From NCBI RefSeq assembly GCF_003097515.1, contig NZ_CP029188.1, positions 3,288,501 to 3,352,500 of the forward strand: a stretch of 64,000 nt of DNA. The letters run 5' to 3'. Source of the stretch: Streptomyces tirandamycinicus (GTDB taxonomy: Bacteria; Actinomycetota; Actinomycetes; Streptomycetales; Streptomycetaceae). Below, in pieces: positions 61,506 to 64,000 of this stretch (the first letter of the stretch is position 1; the number at the start of each line of letters is the position of its first letter). The notes beneath the pieces were generated by a model. It had not been told where the DNA came from. It worked only from the letters and a program-made list of their open reading frames with translations, and searched no databases. Position numbers and translations under genes: made by a program.

Positions 61506-61511
61506 TATGAT
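61506..61511 (+). promoter_or_regulatory. -10 box of the metallophosphoesterase gene
   Basis: TATGAT, with GTCACA about 18 bases upstream as a weak -35. The start codon lies 77 bases downstream. Confidence 0.4.
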
Positions 61512-61588
61512 GGGCGCACGACACCGCGGACCGTCCCCGACCAGGCCGGTCCGGCGGTGAGGGCGGCGCGACGGTGGTGGAGGGGTCG

Positions 61589-62854
61589 ATGACTCAGGGG
61601 GCCGGTCAGGAACCCACGGTGCGTACGGCGACGTTGCGCGACTTCCGTGTCCCGCCGTACGCACAGGTTCCGGTGCAGTCGCAGAACTCCGCCCAGGAGT
61701 ACGCGCTCGCGCACCCCGAGGACTCAGTCCCCCGGGCGATTCCCCCCCGGACGGGAGAGTCCGCCCCGCAAGCGGTGCCCGCCTCCGGGCCGGACGCACC
61801 GGACCGGGCGGACCCGGCAGCCGAGACGGCGGACGGCGGCCACCAGGCGGCCCCGGACCGAGCCGAGGGCTCCGTCCCGCAGGCGCCGGCGGTCCACCCC
61901 GGCGACGGCGTGCCGGACGACGAGCCACCCGAGGGCTACACCCCCACCGAGCGCGACCTGCCGGTGATCAACCGCGGCGACACCGTCCAGGTGGCCGTCG
62001 CCCCCGCCCGGCAGCCCGCCCCCGAGGGCCTCGGCCCGCTCTATGTGGTGGGGGACGTCCACGGCTATCTGGACGAACTCGTCGCCGCGCTCACCGCCCA
62101 GGGGCTCGTCGACGCCGAAGGCCACTGGTCCGCGGGCAACACCCGGCTGTGGTTCCTGGGCGACTTCACCGACCGCGGCCCGGACGGCATCGGCGTCATC
62201 GACCTCGTCATGCGGCTCTCGGCCGAGGCCGCGGCGGCCGGCGGCTACTGCAAGGCCCTGATGGGCAATCACGAACTGCTGCTCATCGGCGCCAAGCGTT
62301 TTGGGGACACGCCCGTCAACTCGGGCGCGGGCACCGCCACCTTCCAGGCGGCATGGCTCCTCAACGGCGGCCAGAAGAGCGACATGGACCGCCTCCAGGA
62401 CGTCCATCTGCAGTGGATGTCCCGGCTCGACGCGGTGGTGGAGGAGGACGGGCATCTGCTGATGCACTCCGACACGACCGCCTACCTCGACTACGGCACC
62501 ACGATCGAGGACGTCAACGACAAGGTCCACGAGATCATCAACCGCAACGACGCGGACGAGTGCTGGGACCTCTTCCGCAAGTTCACCAAGCGCTTCGCCT
62601 TCCGGGACGACAACGGCCCCCAGGCCGTGCGGGAACTGCTCGCCACCTACGGTGGCGGCCGGGTGGTCCACGGCCACAGCCCCATCCCCTACCTGCTGGG
62701 CGAGGTCGGAGCCGAGGACGTGGACGGGGACGGCAACTCGGAGCCGCTGGTGGAAGGCCCGCACGTGTACGCGGACGGACTCGCCGTCGCCATGGACGGT
62801 GGAGTGACCATGGCCGGAAAGCTGCTGGTCGCCCAACTGCCACTGCAGGCTTGA
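61589..62854 (+). CDS. PPP-type metallophosphoesterase with disordered N-terminus
   Basis: A 421-aa protein. Residues 1-145 are Pro/Ala/Asp-rich and probably unstructured. Then comes a calcineurin-like phosphoesterase with GDVHGYLDEL (Asp, His), GDFTDRGPDG (Asp), GNHELLL (Asn, His) and a late VVHGHSP. All dinuclear metal ligands are present, in the arrangement of PPP-family protein phosphatases and ApaH-like enzymes. Protein phosphatase or diadenosine polyphosphatase activity is possible. ATG at 61589 follows GGAGGGG. Confidence 0.92.
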   Translation: MTQGAGQEPTVRTATLRDFRVPPYAQVPVQSQNSAQEYALAHPEDSVPRAIPPRTGESAPQAVPASGPDAPDRADPAAETADGGHQAAPDRAEGSVPQAPAVHPGDGVPDDEPPEGYTPTERDLPVINRGDTVQVAVAPARQPAPEGLGPLYVVGDVHGYLDELVAALTAQGLVDAEGHWSAGNTRLWFLGDFTDRGPDGIGVIDLVMRLSAEAAAAGGYCKALMGNHELLLIGAKRFGDTPVNSGAGTATFQAAWLLNGGQKSDMDRLQDVHLQWMSRLDAVVEEDGHLLMHSDTTAYLDYGTTIEDVNDKVHEIINRNDADECWDLFRKFTKRFAFRDDNGPQAVRELLATYGGGRVVHGHSPIPYLLGEVGAEDVDGDGNSEPLVEGPHVYADGLAVAMDGGVTMAGKLLVAQLPLQA

Positions 62855-63007
62855 GGCCATCCTCGCGGCCGATTTCCGGAAACCCCCTGTCACGCCGCGC
62901 CATAACCGCTCTACCATCGGCGTATCCGTGGCATGCTCTCCTCCGTTTCCGCCCAACCGCCCCATCCTCATGGGCAAACCGGCCCTACGGAGCATCGGGG
63001 GACACAG

Positions 63008-63826
63008 ATGAACACCGCTCCGCACCTGCTGGCCGAGGACCGCGCCGAATACGAACGCGTCCTCGACGACGCGCTGCGCACAGCACACGACCGTCCGGGT
63101 CTCGACGGCGTGGGCCCGCGGCTCAACGCCGAACAGCTGCGCACGATGGCGCTGAACGCGACCGCGCTCATCACGGGCGCCGCCGCGGCGGAGTACGACC
63201 ACTACGTGAAGGCCCGCGAGGAGGCGCGTACATCGACCGGAGCGTCCGCGGGCGACCAGGTCCTCGGTCCCGCGGTCGGCACCCCCTCGGAGACGGGTGC
63301 CGGATTCGCCGCCGTGCTCGCCGTCCTGGCACCGATCCTCGCCGGCACCGCCGCGCTCATCCTCCTGTTCGTCGGCTACGTCCTGAAGGCCGTCAGCCTC
63401 GATACCGCCTTCGCGGAAGCCCTGCTGACGGCGGGCTGGTTCTTCGGCGCGCTGACGGCTGCCGGACTCCTCGCCGCCGCGATCGGACTGCTGGTCACCG
63501 CGCTCCGGAACGAGGCGACCCAGGTGCCCGCCGAGGACGCGACCGGCGAGCTGCCCGACGAGGTGGCACGCGCCAAGGAGGCCTGGCGGCATGCCCTCCT
63601 CGAACGCGGGGTCCTCCCCTTCCTGCGCGCCGCCCTGGCGGACCCCAGCGCCGATCCCGCCTCCTCCGCCCCGCCCCGCCGGGTGAGCCGCATCCCCAAG
63701 GTCGGCTACAGCGGACCCGACTTCTCGAGCCCGAGCGACGGCGGCTCGACCGGGTCCCGCCCCACGTTCACCAGCCCGGACTTCACCAGCCCCGACTTCG
63801 GGCCGCCGGAGCACCGGCCGGACTAG
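63008..63826 (+). CDS. Hypothetical membrane protein
   Basis: A 272-aa protein with a cytosolic helical N-terminus (EDRAEYERVLDDALRTAHD, NAEQLRTMALNATALI). Two transmembrane helices follow (FAAVLAVLAPILAGTAALILLFVGYVL and LLTAGWFFGALTAAGLLAAAIGLLVTAL). A cytosolic tail has SPDFTSPDF-type repeats. ATG at 63008 is preferred over 62933 because GGGGA precedes it. Not recognised beyond a common Streptomyces hypothetical. Confidence 0.8.
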   Translation: MNTAPHLLAEDRAEYERVLDDALRTAHDRPGLDGVGPRLNAEQLRTMALNATALITGAAAAEYDHYVKAREEARTSTGASAGDQVLGPAVGTPSETGAGFAAVLAVLAPILAGTAALILLFVGYVLKAVSLDTAFAEALLTAGWFFGALTAAGLLAAAIGLLVTALRNEATQVPAEDATGELPDEVARAKEAWRHALLERGVLPFLRAALADPSADPASSAPPRRVSRIPKVGYSGPDFSSPSDGGSTGSRPTFTSPDFTSPDFGPPEHRPD

Positions 63827-63851
63827 GGCCTTCCGTTCGGATCAGGCCCTA
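63824..63851. terminator. Terminator overlapping the stop of the membrane-protein gene
   Basis: TAGGGCCT/AGGCCCTA stem with a 12-nt loop. The left arm starts at the TAG stop codon. It also serves the convergent gene at 63931. Confidence 0.7.
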
Positions 63852-63930
63852 AGGGCTGTCCGGCGGAGGATCCCCGTCCCACCCGGCGCGTCCGCCGGGG
63901 CCGGGTCGCCGGCCGGTGCCGTGACCCGGT

Positions 63931-64000
63931 TCAGTCCGCCAGCGGGAGGTACACCCGGCTGCCCGAGGCGGCGAACTCCCTGGACTTCTGGAGCATGCCC
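63931..64000 (-). CDS. 3' end of an unidentified gene
   Basis: The minus-strand frame ends TGA at 63933-63931 and is open to the window edge (GMLQKSREFAASGSRVYLPLAD). It has strong G/C third positions and a plausible terminator beyond its stop. The product cannot be named from 22 residues. Confidence 0.55.
   Translation of the reverse strand, partial: GMLQKSREFAASGSRVYLPLAD

Overview
The window is a high-GC actinomycete chromosome segment, almost certainly from Streptomyces. The signs are near-total G/C at third codon positions, GTG starts, leaderless promoters, LAxTG and Tat exports, a fused cydCD, a Rex operator and a perfect Streptomyces parS. Gene content (pheA, serS, the copper/DtpA cassette, cydABCD and hisC within 30 kb) matches the conserved core of the Streptomyces chromosome near oriC. 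I infer an origin-proximal location; oriC itself is not in the window.

Layout. 0-7 kb: the 3' end of a large receiver-domain regulator, an acyl-CoA ligase with a perfect 18-bp operator, an ECF sigma factor, and a thiolase/MaoC/OB-fold operon resembling actinobacterial steroid side-chain enzymes. 7-13 kb: an N/Q-rich secreted protein, an orphan Prim-Pol protein, a coiled-coil LAxTG surface protein, a DUF427 protein and tRNA-Ser(UGA). 13-23 kb: a CmtR-type Cd/Pb sensor with a cysteine-tailed CDF exporter, a formaldehyde-dehydrogenase-like enzyme, an HtrA protease, a GDPD, an anti-sigma-like ATPase, a SEC-C protein and a second Prim-Pol-like protein. 23-28 kb: a GAF/PP2C-like protein that has lost metal-ligand Asp residues, PepP, and a second anti-sigma-like ATPase. 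28-35 kb: the extracytoplasmic copper cassette (YcnI, Sco, PCuAC/ECuC, CopCD, DtpA), in which CopCD is split by about 300 bp of unrelated sequence. 35-39 kb: pheA, a DnaA-box cluster, serS, a HAD phosphatase and tRNA-Ser(GCU). 39-43 kb: a two-ATPase, two-permease ABC-2 system. 43-50 kb: M24 peptidase, hydrolase-SDR fusion, MerR regulator, a second DnaA-box cluster, kptA, an LLM oxidoreductase and a second HAD phosphatase. 50-58 kb: an M23 endopeptidase and cydAB-cydCD, with parS on the cydCD start codon and a Rex operator before cydA. 58-64 kb: hisC, a LacI regulator behind nested inverted repeats, a metallophosphoesterase, a membrane protein and the 3' end of an unidentified gene.

How the genes fit together. 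The copper genes form one export and maturation route: CopCD, Sco and PCuAC handle copper outside the membrane, and DtpA is the Tat-exported haem peroxidase of the same cassette. The cyd genes form a redox-controlled oxidase unit: cytochrome bd plus its assembly exporter, under Rex. parS and the DnaA-box clusters are chromosome-maintenance sites placed among housekeeping genes. A recurring oddity is the density of short GC-rich tandem repeats, both between genes and inside coding regions.
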